From Microterricola viridarii (lineage in GTDB: Bacteria > Actinomycetota > Actinomycetes > Actinomycetales > Microbacteriaceae), in contig NZ_LT629742.1 of NCBI RefSeq assembly GCF_900104895.1, positions 3,720,001 to 3,784,000 of the forward strand: 64,000 nt of DNA, written 5' to 3'. Below the pieces are notes generated by a model. That model did not search any database. It was not told the origin of the DNA and saw nothing but the letters and a program-made list of their open reading frames with translations. Of this stretch, positions 52,735 to 61,661 are shown piece by piece; positions within the stretch are counted from its first letter, which is position 1, and every line of letters starts with the position of its first letter. Both the position numbers and the translations under genes were made by a program.

Positions 52735-52953
52735 GATATCTCCTCATCCGCTTGTACCCCCTTTGGGGCACAATGCTCATGGCTAGTAGGGTTGCCCAGC
52801 GCGGGCGTCGGCGACCAAAATCACCCCCAAATCGTTATAAACGGAGTCCGACTGCCCCGCGCGCGGGGCGGCCAAGCGGGGCGGGAGCCAGCGAGACCCC
52901 GCGATGCGTTGCGTTAGCGTAGTCAGCGGAACAGAGCACACGAGGAGCAGCGG

Positions 52954-53934
52954 ATGTCGAAGCAGAACACCATGCGCGCGGCGGTCATCGACCGCCTCGG
53001 CGAGGCAGACGAGCTGCACCTGGCCGAGACCGCGCGGCCCCTGCGCATCAGCGACGAGGTGCTGGTGCGCGTCGTCGCCGCCGGGGTCAACCCGATCGAC
53101 GTGAAGACCCGCGCCGGCCGCGGCACGTCCGCCGCGATCGAGTCGTTCCCGACCGTGCTCGGCCTGGATTTCGCCGGCGTGGTGGAGCAGGTGCCGTATG
53201 CCGCGCACCCGCTGCAGCCCGGCGACGCCGTGTTCGGAATGGGCCGTTACCCGCGCGGCGGAGGCAGCTACGCCGAGTACATCGCGGTGTCGTCGATGAG
53301 CGTTCTGTCGAAGCCGGCCGCGCTGAGTTTCGCCGAGGCCGCCGCCCTCCCGGTCGCCGCCCTCACCGCCTGGGGCATGGTCGTCGAGCTGGGCAAGGCC
53401 CACCAGGGCCAGCGTGTGCTGGTGCACGCCGGCGCCGGCGGGGTGGGTCACTTCGCGGTGCAGTTCGCCCGCTTCTTCGGCGCCCACGTCACGGCGACCG
53501 GCTCGGCCGGCAACGCCGAGTTCCTGCGCGGGCTCGGCGCCCACGAGGTCATCGACTACCGCAGCGAGCGCTTCGAGGAGCGCGTGCGGGACATCGACGT
53601 CGTCATCGACCTGATCGGCAATGTGCACGCAGACACCGGCACCCGCTCGCTCGACGTGTTGCGCCCCGGCGGGCTGCTGGTGAACGCCCCGACCGGCAGC
53701 TGGCCGAGCATGGCCGCGGATGCCGCGGCCCGCGGCATCCGCGCAACCGGTTACAACATCGCCCCCGACGCCCGCACGCTCGGCGTGATCGGCCGGCTCA
53801 TCGAGCAGGGCCAGGTGCGCCCGCACATCGAGCGGGTGTTCCCGCTGGCCGAGGCCGCCGAGGCGCACCGGCTGCAGGAGACGGGCCACGTGCGCGGCAA
53901 GCTCGTGCTGCGCGTGGACGAGACACTCGAGTGA
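52954..53934 (+). CDS. Medium-chain NADPH:quinone oxidoreductase-like protein
   Basis: A 326-residue member of the zinc-free MDR group (quinone oxidoreductase type). VRVVAAGVNPIDVKTRAGRG and PTVLGLDFAGVVEQV mark the catalytic domain; GQRVLVHAGAGGVGHFAVQF is the nucleotide-binding AXXGXXG motif; DVVIDLIGN and LRPGGLLVNAP follow. Cys and His ligands for zinc are missing, as usual in this group. GAGGAG precedes the ATG at 52954. Its stop overlaps the start of the photolyase gene (GTGA), so the two are translated together, which may reflect a shared oxidative or light stress response. Confidence 0.88.
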   Translation: MSKQNTMRAAVIDRLGEADELHLAETARPLRISDEVLVRVVAAGVNPIDVKTRAGRGTSAAIESFPTVLGLDFAGVVEQVPYAAHPLQPGDAVFGMGRYPRGGGSYAEYIAVSSMSVLSKPAALSFAEAAALPVAALTAWGMVVELGKAHQGQRVLVHAGAGGVGHFAVQFARFFGAHVTATGSAGNAEFLRGLGAHEVIDYRSERFEERVRDIDVVIDLIGNVHADTGTRSLDVLRPGGLLVNAPTGSWPSMAADAAARGIRATGYNIAPDARTLGVIGRLIEQGQVRPHIERVFPLAEAAEAHRLQETGHVRGKLVLRVDETLE

Positions 53935-55358
53935 GCATGACGGCCGTGGTCTGGTTCCGCGACGACCTGCGGGTGGGCGACAACCCCGCGCTCACCGCGG
54001 CAATGGCCCGCGGCACCCGCGTCGTCGCGGTCTATGTGCTCGACGAGGTCTCGCCCGGGGTGCGCCCGCTCGGCGGGGCGGCCCGATGGTGGCTGCACCA
54101 GAGCCTGCAGTCGCTGCGCGCCAGCCTCGAGCGGATCGGCGTGCCGCTGGTGTTGCGCCGGGGCGCCGCCGAGGCCGTGCTCCCGGCCGTCGCGACCGAG
54201 GCCGCGGCAGACGCCGTGTTCTGGAACCGCCGCTACGGCCGCGCGGAGCGCACCGTCGACGCGGCACTGAAACTCGGCCTGCGTGCGGCAGGGCTGCACG
54301 TGCAGAGCCATGCGGCCTCGCTGCTCTACGAGCCGTGGACGCTCATGACCGGCGCGGGCCAGCCCTACTCGGTGTTCACGCCGTTCTGGCGCCGGGCCAG
54401 CTCGATGCCCGAGCCGCGCCGCCCACTGCCCGCGCCGGAGCGACCGGCCGGCTCACTGCAGAGCGCGGCCGTGCAGAGTCCGCCGGTGCAGAGCGAGCCG
54501 CTGGACAGCTGGGGCTTGCAGCCGAGCGCGCCCGATTGGGCGGGCGGGCTGCGCGCCGCCTGGCGGCCGGGCGAGCAGGGGGCCCTCGACCTGCTCGCGG
54601 AGTTCCTCGACGAGAAGCTGCCGCTCTACCCCGAGCAGCGCGACGAGCCGGCCGAGGACGTGACCTCGCGCCTGTCGCCGGCGCTGCGCTGGGGCGAGAT
54701 CAGCCCGCACACGGTGTGGCACGAGACGATGCGGGTGCGCGCCGCCGCGGCATCCGGGCGGATCGGCTCCGAGGGGGCGGCCTCGACGTTCCTACGCCAG
54801 CTGGGCTGGCGCGAGTTCGCGGCGCATGTCAGCTTCCACGCGCCGGACCTGCACCGAGTCAATTGGCGCCGAGAGTTCGACGCGTTCGAGTGGCCGCCGC
54901 TCGACCAGGGCGCGCTGACCGCCTGGCAGCGCGGCCAGACCGGGGTCCCGCTCGTGGACGCCGGCATGCGCGAGCTCTGGGCGACCGGCACCATGCACAA
55001 CCGGGTGCGCATGGTCGTGGCGTCCTATCTGAGCAAGAACCTGCTGATCGACTGGCGGCACGGCGAGGAGTGGTTCTGGCAGACGCTCGTCGACGCGGAT
55101 GCCGCGAGCAACCCGTTCAACTGGCAGTGGGTCGCCGGGTCCGGCGCGGATGCCGCCCCGTACTTCCGCGTCTTCAACCCGGTGCTGCAGCAGCAGAAGT
55201 TCGACCCGCACGGAAGCTATGTGCGCAGGCACGTGCCCGAGTGGGGAACGCCGGAGTACCCGGAGCCGCTCGTCGACCTCGGCGAGAGCCGCCGGGCCGC
55301 GCTCGCGGCCTACGACCGAGTGAAGCACGCCAAATACTCCGCGCCCGCGCCCGCCTAG
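53931..55358 (+). CDS. phr: Deoxyribodipyrimidine photolyase (CPD photolyase, class I)
   Basis: A 475-residue flavoprotein that repairs cyclobutane pyrimidine dimers with blue light. The N-terminal antenna domain begins TAVVWFRDDLRVGDNPALTA, with VFWNRRYGRAER. The FAD-binding catalytic domain contains LSPALRWGEISPHTVWHE, FLRQLGWREFAAHV, GVPLVDAGMRELWATGTMHN and RVRMVVASYLSKNLLIDWRH, and ends SNPFNWQWVAGSGADAAPYF and RVFNP. These match class I photolyases and give all expected FAD contacts and the Trp electron-transfer chain region. GTG 53931 overlaps the upstream stop by 4 nt; ATG 53937 is an alternative. Confidence 0.94.
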   Translation: MSMTAVVWFRDDLRVGDNPALTAAMARGTRVVAVYVLDEVSPGVRPLGGAARWWLHQSLQSLRASLERIGVPLVLRRGAAEAVLPAVATEAAADAVFWNRRYGRAERTVDAALKLGLRAAGLHVQSHAASLLYEPWTLMTGAGQPYSVFTPFWRRASSMPEPRRPLPAPERPAGSLQSAAVQSPPVQSEPLDSWGLQPSAPDWAGGLRAAWRPGEQGALDLLAEFLDEKLPLYPEQRDEPAEDVTSRLSPALRWGEISPHTVWHETMRVRAAAASGRIGSEGAASTFLRQLGWREFAAHVSFHAPDLHRVNWRREFDAFEWPPLDQGALTAWQRGQTGVPLVDAGMRELWATGTMHNRVRMVVASYLSKNLLIDWRHGEEWFWQTLVDADAASNPFNWQWVAGSGADAAPYFRVFNPVLQQQKFDPHGSYVRRHVPEWGTPEYPEPLVDLGESRRAALAAYDRVKHAKYSAPAPA

Positions 55359-55392
55359 TCGCGCCAGCCCGCGCCCGCGGCCCGGGCGACCC

Positions 55393-56349
55393 CTATCCCC
55401 CGGCGACGAGCGCGGAGCCGAGTGCGCTGCGCAGGTAGAGCACGCTGTGCCCGTAGCGCGTGGAGGTGAGCAGACCGGCCTCCCGCAGCACCCGCAGGTG
55501 CTGGTTCACGGCCGAGGTCGACACCCCGAAGCGGATGCCCAGCTCGGTCGAGGAGGACGGCTCGCCGAGCGCGATCAACAGCCTGGCCCGCGCCTCTCCG
55601 ACGATTGCGGCGAGCGCCGCCGGGTTCGCCGCCCGCTCCGCCTGCCACATCGCGCCCTGCCCCCTGGCCGGGTAGAACATCGTCGGCGGCTCGGTGGGGT
55701 CGATCGGCGCCGAGGCGCGGTTGGTGAACATGGTGGGCACGAGCGTGAGCCCCGCGCCGCCCGCCACGTCGCGGTCCAGCGGGTCGCGCAGCCGCACGGT
55801 GAGCACCCGGCCGTCGAAGTCGGCGGTCGGCGCCAGCCCGTTCAGCATCGTGGACAGGCCGTACTGCACCAGCTGCCGGCCCCGGTAGACGATGTCGGCC
55901 TCGAGGATGGTGCGCATCCGCGGCCAGTACTCGGCGAAGCCGGCCGCCCACAGCCCCTCCAGCGCGGTCACCATCCGTGCGATCGCCGCCCGCGGCGGGC
56001 CGTCGAGCGCGGCCGGCATCCGGCCTTGGTGCACCAGGAGCAGCTGCTCGGTGAACCGCTGGCTGGGCAGCGCGCGCAGCACGTCGAGCTCGTCGCTGAG
56101 GCGGGTCAGCGGCGAGAGTGGCCGGGGGTTCAGGAAGTCCGGGGTCCACAAGCGCTCGTCCACCAACGCCATCAGCGCGTCGAGGTCGAGGCCGGCCCGC
56201 GCCTGCTCGGTGCGCCGAAGCCAGGGCAGCTGCAGCGGGTATCTGGCGGGGTCGCGCAGCGCACGCAGCGAGAGGCCGAGCTCGCAGAGCGGGGAGAGCC
56301 CGAAGCGCACATTGCCGAGGTCGGCCTCCGTCAACGCGAATCGCAACAT
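55393..56349 (-). CDS. DUF5937/ArsR-type winged-helix regulator
   Basis: A 318-residue protein. The N-terminal 220 residues match the DUF5937 layout (MLRFALTEADLGNVRFGLSP, then SPLCELGLSLRALRDP). The C-terminus is an ArsR-type winged helix: ARARLLIALGEPSSSTELGI, RFGVSTSAVNQHLRVLREAG, LLTSTRYGHSVLYLRS. It is divergent from an MFS exporter. The start codon lies inside a perfect palindrome (56348-56366), so the mRNA is probably leaderless and the protein probably represses its own gene and the exporter. The inducer is unknown. Confidence 0.85.
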   Translation of the reverse strand: MLRFALTEADLGNVRFGLSPLCELGLSLRALRDPARYPLQLPWLRRTEQARAGLDLDALMALVDERLWTPDFLNPRPLSPLTRLSDELDVLRALPSQRFTEQLLLVHQGRMPAALDGPPRAAIARMVTALEGLWAAGFAEYWPRMRTILEADIVYRGRQLVQYGLSTMLNGLAPTADFDGRVLTVRLRDPLDRDVAGGAGLTLVPTMFTNRASAPIDPTEPPTMFYPARGQGAMWQAERAANPAALAAIVGEARARLLIALGEPSSSTELGIRFGVSTSAVNQHLRVLREAGLLTSTRYGHSVLYLRSALGSALVAGG

Positions 56350-56366
56350 GTAGCAAGACGCTACAT
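56348..56366. promoter_or_regulatory. Palindromic operator between DUF5937 regulator and MFS exporter
   Basis: ATGTAGC (56348-56354) and GCTACAT (56360-56366) are perfect 7-bp arms around AAGAC. The site begins within the regulator's start codon and lies about 40 bp before the exporter's ATG, which suits repression of both genes. Confidence 0.75.
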
Positions 56367-56405
56367 CAATACATGTGGATGTTCCGCGCGTGGGAGAAAT
56401 GCAGC

Positions 56406-57818
56406 ATGAGCACCAGCCCCGCCACCGACAGCATCGAGACCGTTCCAGCCCTCGGGGCGGATGCCGCCGGCACCTCCCCCACCCCGGAGCGGCGCCCCGG
56501 CGGCATCCGCGCGGCCCTCGCCGACCCGGTGTTGCGCGTGCTCGCCGGCGCCACGCTCGTCTCCACGCTCGGCCGCGGCATCTTTTACACGCTCACCGTT
56601 CTCTTCTTCACCCACTTCGTCGGCCTAGACGCCGGCGAGATCGCCCTGATCCTGGCGATCTCCTCCGGCGTCGGCGTCGCCACCTCCTATGCCGGCGGGC
56701 ACTTCGCCGACGTCTTCTCGGCCCGGCGCATGCTCGTTGTGCTGATCGCCCTCGAGGGACTGGCGATGGCGGCCTACCCCTTCGCGGGCGACTTCGGCAT
56801 GGCCCTGCTGCTGGCGTGCATCGCCACCGGACTGAACCGCGCCAGCAACTCCACCCGCTCGGCGATAATCGCCCGCGCCTTCGACGCGGAGCACCGGGTG
56901 TCCACGCGCGCCATCCTCCGCACGATCACGAACATCGGCATCGCGGCCGGCGGCGCCATCGGCGGCCTCGCCCTGCTCGCCGGCACGATCGACGCCTACC
57001 GCGGCCTCATGATCGCGGCCGGCGTCGTCTACCTGCTGAGCGCCGTACAGCTGCTGCGCCTGCCCGCCCGCGTCGATGCGCCCCCACGGGAGCGTCGCGC
57101 CCGGCTCGCCGTCGACGCCGACACCGCGGCGATCGCGGCCCACGAGGTCGCGACGGCCCGGCAGGCCGCCGCGACCGCCGCAGCCGCCGCGCGCTCACCG
57201 TTCCGCGACCGCCGCTACCTGGCGCTGACCGCGCTGGCCGGGGTGTTCGGAATGCAGTTCGCACTCGGCGAGATCGGCGTTCCGCTCTGGATCGTGCACA
57301 ACACTGCCGCCCCCGACGTCATGGTGTCCGCGCTGCTGATCGTCAACACGGTCATCGTGATCGCCCTCCAGATTCCGCTCTCCCGCGGCAGCGACGACAT
57401 CCGCAAGGCCGGCCGGGCCGTGCTCATCGCCGGCGCGTTCATGCTCATCGCCTGCGGGCTGTACGCGCTGGCGGCGGGCCCGGATGCCGCGGCCGCCAGC
57501 GCCGGGGTCGGAGCGGGCGTCGCGATCGTGCTGCTCCTCGGCGGCGCGCTGTTCCACGCCTTCGCCGAGATCCTCTCCGCAGCCGGAACCTGGGGGCTGA
57601 GCTTCGAGCTGGCCGAGCCGTCGCGAGCCGGCGCCTACCAGGGCATGTTCGGCATGGGGTTCTCGCTCGGCACCATGCTCGCCCCTCTCGTCATCACGGC
57701 GACGGCCCTCGAACTCGGGCTGCTGGGTTGGGCGATCCTGGCCGTGCTCTTCGTCGCCTCGGCGATCGGCATCTGGGTGATTGCGCGGCGCGCGGCACCG
57801 GTGGCAGCCTCTGCCTAG
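56406..57818 (+). CDS. MFS transporter
   Basis: A 470-residue major facilitator protein with about 12 helices. TLGRGIFYTLTVLFFTHFVG is helix 1; motif A is GGHFADVFSARRMLV; LLLACIATGLNRASNSTRSA continues the N-terminal half. A central cytoplasmic loop of about 70 residues is rich in Ala, Arg and Thr. The C-terminal half includes AFAEILSAAGTWGLSFELAE. GGGAGAAA precedes the ATG at 56406. It is divergent from a DUF5937 regulator and probably exports a toxic compound. The gene is followed by a pair of 44-bp direct repeats. Confidence 0.88.
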   Translation: MSTSPATDSIETVPALGADAAGTSPTPERRPGGIRAALADPVLRVLAGATLVSTLGRGIFYTLTVLFFTHFVGLDAGEIALILAISSGVGVATSYAGGHFADVFSARRMLVVLIALEGLAMAAYPFAGDFGMALLLACIATGLNRASNSTRSAIIARAFDAEHRVSTRAILRTITNIGIAAGGAIGGLALLAGTIDAYRGLMIAAGVVYLLSAVQLLRLPARVDAPPRERRARLAVDADTAAIAAHEVATARQAAATAAAAARSPFRDRRYLALTALAGVFGMQFALGEIGVPLWIVHNTAAPDVMVSALLIVNTVIVIALQIPLSRGSDDIRKAGRAVLIAGAFMLIACGLYALAAGPDAAAASAGVGAGVAIVLLLGGALFHAFAEILSAAGTWGLSFELAEPSRAGAYQGMFGMGFSLGTMLAPLVITATALELGLLGWAILAVLFVASAIGIWVIARRAAPVAASA

Positions 57819-57850
57819 CCAGGAGCCTCGGGCACGACGGGCGGCAGAAG

Positions 57851-57948
57851 CACGTTGGCTCGAGGGAGCCCGCGACCGAAGCCAACAACCCGGGCAGTCA
57901 GCACCACGTTGGCTCGAGGGAGCCTGCGACCGAAGCCAACAACCCGGG
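57851..57948. repeat. Two 44-bp direct repeats, each with an internal hairpin
   Basis: Units 57851-57894 and 57905-57948 start CACGTTGGCTCGAGGGAGCC, differ at one position, and have a 54-bp period. Within each, GTTGGCT pairs with AGCCAAC. They lie between the convergent MFS and GNAT genes and may work as a double bidirectional terminator. The inner GAGCC-CGA-GCCAAC pattern resembles the dispersed repeat family elsewhere in the window. Confidence 0.85.
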
Positions 57949-57958
57949 ACGTCGGCCG

Positions 57959-58492
57959 CTAGAGCGCCCGCTCCAGCACGTGGTCGTTCTCGTACACGCC
58001 GCCGAGCAGAAACCGCTTGCGGCCGACGGCGGCGAAGCCGCTCTTCTCGTAGAAGCGGATCGCCCGCGCGTTCTGCTCGTTGACGCCGAGCCAGGCGCCG
58101 GCAGCCCCGCGCTGCCGGGCGGCGTCGAGGGTGGCCGCCATCAGCGAGGCGGCGACGCCGGCCCCCTGCGCCTCGGCCAACACGTAGCACTTGCTGAGCT
58201 CGACGGTGGGGCGGATGCCGACCGCCGCGGCCACGTCGGCGTCGCTCGGGTCCCCGAAGACGAGGAGGGTGTAGCCGACGGGCCGCCCGCCCTGCTCGGC
58301 GAGCAGCACGAGCCGGGTCGGATCATCGAGGTACTCCGCGAAGCGCTCGACCGAGAGCACGTCGCGCAGAAACTCGGCGATCGCCTGCTCGGTCGTCTGG
58401 GGCGGGCAGGCCAGGCGGAACGTCGCGGCGGCCACCTCGGCGAGCGCCGCGGCATCCGTGGGATCGGCGGGGCGCACGCTCACGGCTGTCAT
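57959..58492 (-). CDS. GNAT family N-acetyltransferase
   Basis: A 177-residue acetyltransferase. The N-terminal VSVRPADPTDAAALAEVAAA, the beta4 strand and acetyl-CoA pyrophosphate loop (ELSKCYVLAEAQGAGVAASL), and ARAIRFYEKSGFAAVGRKRF for the last motif are typical of the RimI/PhnO-like group. It acetylates an unknown amine. The gene is convergent with the MFS gene and separated from the upstream malate synthase gene by a near-perfect 24-bp hairpin, so it is transcribed separately. Confidence 0.87.
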   Translation of the reverse strand: MTAVSVRPADPTDAAALAEVAAATFRLACPPQTTEQAIAEFLRDVLSVERFAEYLDDPTRLVLLAEQGGRPVGYTLLVFGDPSDADVAAAVGIRPTVELSKCYVLAEAQGAGVAASLMAATLDAARQRGAAGAWLGVNEQNARAIRFYEKSGFAAVGRKRFLLGGVYENDHVLERAL

Positions 58493-58536
58493 CGCAACAG
58501 GATAGTGCGGCCCGCACCGGAATGGGCGGGCACGGC

Positions 58537-58585
58537 CCGCTGGGTGAGCCTGTCGGAACCGGGTTTCGACAGGCTCACCCAGCGG
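58537..58585 (-). terminator. Near-perfect 24-bp hairpin downstream of malate synthase
   Basis: Arms 58537-58560 and 58562-58585 are reverse complements with one mismatch and a 1-nt loop, each containing the dispersed-repeat core TGAGCCTGTCG. It begins 7 bp after the malate synthase stop codon and lies before the GNAT gene, suiting a terminator of the glyoxylate operon. Confidence 0.75.
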
Positions 58586-58591
58586 AGCGGC

Positions 58592-60265
58592 TCAGAGGAA
58601 CCGGGCGTACGCCCCGACCGTGAGGAACGTCGGGAACTCCGCCTCCAGCGCCACCGTGGTGAAGATCTCGACGGCGTCGTCGAAGCGGTCGCCGTCGAAG
58701 CGGGTGAGCCCGCCTGCGACCTGCGCCAGCACCTCGCCGAGCCAGGCCCGGTCGATGCGGCGACCCTCGGCGGTCACGGTGTTCTCGTGCACCCACTGCC
58801 AGACCTGCGAGCGGGAGATCTCGGCGGTCGCCGCGTCCTCCATCAGGTTGTCGATGGCGGCCGCTCCGATGCCGCGCAGCCACGACTCGATGTAGCGCAG
58901 CGCGATGGCGACGTTGCCGTAGACGCCCGACTCGGTCACCTGCCCGCCGATGGAGCCGATGTCGAGCAGCTGCGCGGCGGTGACGCTCACCTCGGAACGC
59001 GTGCGGTGCAACTGGTTGTTGCGTTCCCCGAAGGCCAGGTCGAACTCGGCGCGCGCCGTCGGGATGAGGTCGGGGTGGGCGACCCAGGTGCCGTCGAAGC
59101 CGTCGGTGGCCTCGCGGCGCTTGTCGGCGGCGACCTGCTCCAGGGCGCGCTCGGTGATCTCGGGGTCGCGCCGGTTCGGGATGAACGCGCTCATGCCGCC
59201 GATCGCATAGGCGCCGCGCTTGTGGCAGGTGGCGACGAGCAGCTCGGTGTACGCCCGCATGAACGGCACCGTCATCGTGATCTGTTTGCGGTCGGGGAGC
59301 ACGAAGCGGCGCCCGCGCGAGCGGAACGTCTTGATGATGGAGAAGATGTAGTCCCAGCGGCCGGCGTTCAGCCCGGCGCAGTGCTCGCGCAGCTCGTAGA
59401 GGATCTCCTCCATCTCGAACGCGGCCTGGATCGTCTCGATCAGCACCGTCGCCCGGATGGTGCCGCGCTGGATGTGGATGTAGTCCTGCGCGAAGCCGAA
59501 GATGTCGTTCCACAGCCGCGCCTCGAGGTGCCCCTCGAGCTTGGGCAGGTAGAAGTACGGACCGCTGCCGAGCTCGATCAGCCGGGTGGCGTTGTGGAAG
59601 AAGTACAGCCCGAAGTCGACCAGGCTGCCGGAGGCGCTCATCGAGCGGCCCGCCCGGTCGTGGAAGCGCAGGTGCTTCTCGACCAGGTGCCAGCCGCGCG
59701 GCCGCATCACGATCGTCGGGGTGTCCGGCCCGCCGATGTCGTGCGTGACCGTGTATTCCTTGCCCTCCGGGCTGGTGTAGCTGAGCGTGCCGGCGAGCGC
59801 ATCGAGCAGGCTCAGCTGCCCCTCGATCACGTTCTGCCAGGTGGGACTGGTGGCGTCCTCCTGGTCGGCGAGCCAGACCTTCGCGCCCGAGTTCAGCGCG
59901 TTGATCGCCATCTTGCGGTCGGTCGGCCCGGTGATCTCGACCCGGCGGTCTTCGAGGCCGGGGCCGGGGCCGGCGACCCGCCAGCCGGGCTCGGCGCGGA
60001 TGTGCGCGGTCTCGGGCAGGAACTTCGGGTCACGGCCGTTGGCCGCGTCCACCCGGGTCTGCAGGCGGGCGGCGAGCCGGTCGTGGCGGATGCCGGCGAA
60101 GCGGTCGTGCAGCGCGGCGAGGAAGCGCAGCGCCTCCGGGGTCAGGATCTCCGCGTAGCGCGGGCCCATCTCGCCGATGACCTCGATGCGCGGGTCGTGC
60201 GCGGGGAAGGTGGGCACGGACGCGGTCGTCGGCCGGGGCTCCGTGAGTGTTGCGGTCGTGTTCAT
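58592..60265 (-). CDS. aceB: Malate synthase A
   Basis: A 557-residue enzyme that condenses glyoxylate and acetyl-CoA to malate, the second step of the glyoxylate shunt. Family blocks: LADQEDATSPTWQNVIEGQL, MRPRGWHLVEKHLRFHDRAG, GPYFYLPKLEGHLEARLWND, RATVLIETIQAAFEMEEILY (with the Mg-binding Glu), GRWDYIFSIIKTFRSRGRRF and AIGGMSAFIPNRRDPEITER. Length and motifs fit isoform A rather than the longer isoform G. AAGGAG precedes the ATG at 60265. It lies 25 bp after the isocitrate lyase gene in the same operon, allowing growth on acetate or fatty acids. Confidence 0.95.
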   Translation of the reverse strand: MNTTATLTEPRPTTASVPTFPAHDPRIEVIGEMGPRYAEILTPEALRFLAALHDRFAGIRHDRLAARLQTRVDAANGRDPKFLPETAHIRAEPGWRVAGPGPGLEDRRVEITGPTDRKMAINALNSGAKVWLADQEDATSPTWQNVIEGQLSLLDALAGTLSYTSPEGKEYTVTHDIGGPDTPTIVMRPRGWHLVEKHLRFHDRAGRSMSASGSLVDFGLYFFHNATRLIELGSGPYFYLPKLEGHLEARLWNDIFGFAQDYIHIQRGTIRATVLIETIQAAFEMEEILYELREHCAGLNAGRWDYIFSIIKTFRSRGRRFVLPDRKQITMTVPFMRAYTELLVATCHKRGAYAIGGMSAFIPNRRDPEITERALEQVAADKRREATDGFDGTWVAHPDLIPTARAEFDLAFGERNNQLHRTRSEVSVTAAQLLDIGSIGGQVTESGVYGNVAIALRYIESWLRGIGAAAIDNLMEDAATAEISRSQVWQWVHENTVTAEGRRIDRAWLGEVLAQVAGGLTRFDGDRFDDAVEIFTTVALEAEFPTFLTVGAYARFL

Positions 60266-60290
60266 GGTCTGGCTCCTTGCGTGGAAAGTG

Positions 60291-61661
60291 TTAGAACTGT
60301 TCGGCCTCGGTCGATCCGACGAGGGCAAGGGTGGCGCTGTCTGGGTTGAGCGCCGTGGCGATCCGGTCGAAGTAGCCGGTGCCGACCTCCCGCTGGTGGC
60401 GGGTTGCGGTGTAGCCGGAGGCTTCCGAGGCGAACTCGGCCTCCTGCAGCTGGACATATGCACTCATGTGCCGCGTGCCGTAGTCCTGGGCGAGCGTGAA
60501 CATGGAGTGGTTGAGCGAGTGGAACCCGGCCAGCGTGATGAACTGGAAGGCGTAGCCGAGGGCGGCGAGGTCGCGCTGGAAGGTGGCGATCTGCTCGTCG
60601 TTCAGGTGGCGCTTCCAGTTGAACGACGGCGAGCAGTTGTAGGCGAGGCGCTTGCCGGGGAACTCGGCGTGGATCGCCTCGGCGAAGCGGCGGGCGAGCT
60701 CGAGGTCCGGCTCGGCGCTCTCCACCCAGATGAGGTCGGCGTACGGTGCGTAGGCGAGGCCGCGGGCGATGACCGGCTCGATGCCGTTCTGCACGTGGTA
60801 GAAGCCCTCGGCTGTGCGCTCCCCCGTGATGAACGGCTTGTCGCGCTCGTCGTGGTCGCTGGTGATGAGCGTGGCGGCGAGCGAGTCGGTGCGGGCGATG
60901 ACGATGGACGGCACGCCGGCGACATCCGCGGCCAGGCGGGCCGCGTTGAGGGTGCGGATGTGCTGGCCGGTGGGCACGAGCACCTTGCCGCCCATGTGGC
61001 CGCACTTCTTCTCGCTGGCCAGCTGGTCCTCCCAGTGCACGCCGGCCGCCCCGGCCTCGATCATCGACGCCATCAGCTCATAGGCGTTCAGCGGTCCGCC
61101 GAAGCCGGCCTCGGCGTCGGCGACGATCGGCGCCATCCAGTCGATGGGCTCCCCGTCGGCTGAGCCTGTCGGCGTCGAGGGGTCCCCCTCGGCGAACTCG
61201 ATCTGCCCGGCACGCAGCAGCGCGTTGTTGATGCGGCGCACGACCGCCGGAACCGAGTTGGCCGGGTAGAGCGACTGGTCGGGGTAGGTCTGCCCCGAGA
61301 GGTTGGCGTCGGCAGCGACCTGCCAGCCGGAGAGGTAGATCGCCTTGAGGCCGGCCCGCACCTGCTGCACCGCCTGGTTGCCGGTCAGCGCGCCGAGGGC
61401 GGCCACCCAGCGGGGCTCGTCCGGCGTGCCGTTGTTCTGGATCTCGCCCCAGAGCTTCTCGGCGCCGCGCCGGGCGAGCGTGCGCTCCTCCCGGACCGGG
61501 CCGCGCAGCGCGATCACATCGGCGGCGGTATAGTCGCGGCGGATGCCCTCCCAGCGCGGGTCGGCCGCCCACTCGAGTTCGAGCTGTTCGGCGGTCTGCG
61601 TCTGATCCCCGGCCCGTGCCGACTGGGGGAACGCCTCGGGGCTGGTGCTGGCGTGCGTCAT
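60291..61661 (-). CDS. aceA: Isocitrate lyase
   Basis: A 456-residue enzyme that splits isocitrate into succinate and glyoxylate. The catalytic Cys block is [75 protein letters not shown] and [20 protein letters not shown] are conserved. Compared with mycobacterial Icl1 there is an insertion of about 9 residues before the metal-site loop ([20 protein letters not shown]), which coincides with a dispersed-repeat-like DNA segment. AAGGAG precedes the ATG at 61661. It is first in the operon with malate synthase and divergent from a polyamine-type transporter. Confidence 0.95.
   Translation of the reverse strand: MTHASTSPEAFPQSARAGDQTQTAEQLELEWAADPRWEGIRRDYTAADVIALRGPVREERTLARRGAEKLWGEIQNNGTPDEPRWVAALGALTGNQAVQQVRAGLKAIYLSGWQVAADANLSGQTYPDQSLYPANSVPAVVRRINNALLRAGQIEFAEGDPSTPTGSADGEPIDWMAPIVADAEAGFGGPLNAYELMASMIEAGAAGVHWEDQLASEKKCGHMGGKVLVPTGQHIRTLNAARLAADVAGVPSIVIARTDSLAATLITSDHDERDKPFITGERTAEGFYHVQNGIEPVIARGLAYAPYADLIWVESAEPDLELARRFAEAIHAEFPGKRLAYNCSPSFNWKRHLNDEQIATFQRDLAALGYAFQFITLAGFHSLNHSMFTLAQDYGTRHMSAYVQLQEAEFASEASGYTATRHQREVGTGYFDRIATALNPDSATLALVGSTEAEQF
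61158..61176 (-). repeat. Dispersed-repeat-like segment inside isocitrate lyase
   Basis: GGCTGAGCCTGTCGGCGTC shares the 11-bp core TGAGCCTGTCG and most flanking bases with the family. It encodes part of the STPTGSADG insertion of the enzyme. Confidence 0.55.

Noticed and set aside
57851-57948. Possible CRISPR-like repeats
   Set aside because: There are only two units, the gap between them is 10 bp, and no cas genes are nearby.
56375-60349. A 1324-codon open frame on the plus strand across the MFS, GNAT and malate synthase region
   Set aside because: It is out of frame with the MFS gene and antisense to malate synthase and GNAT; its translation is low-complexity Arg/Gly/His sequence, the usual artefact of high-GC third positions.
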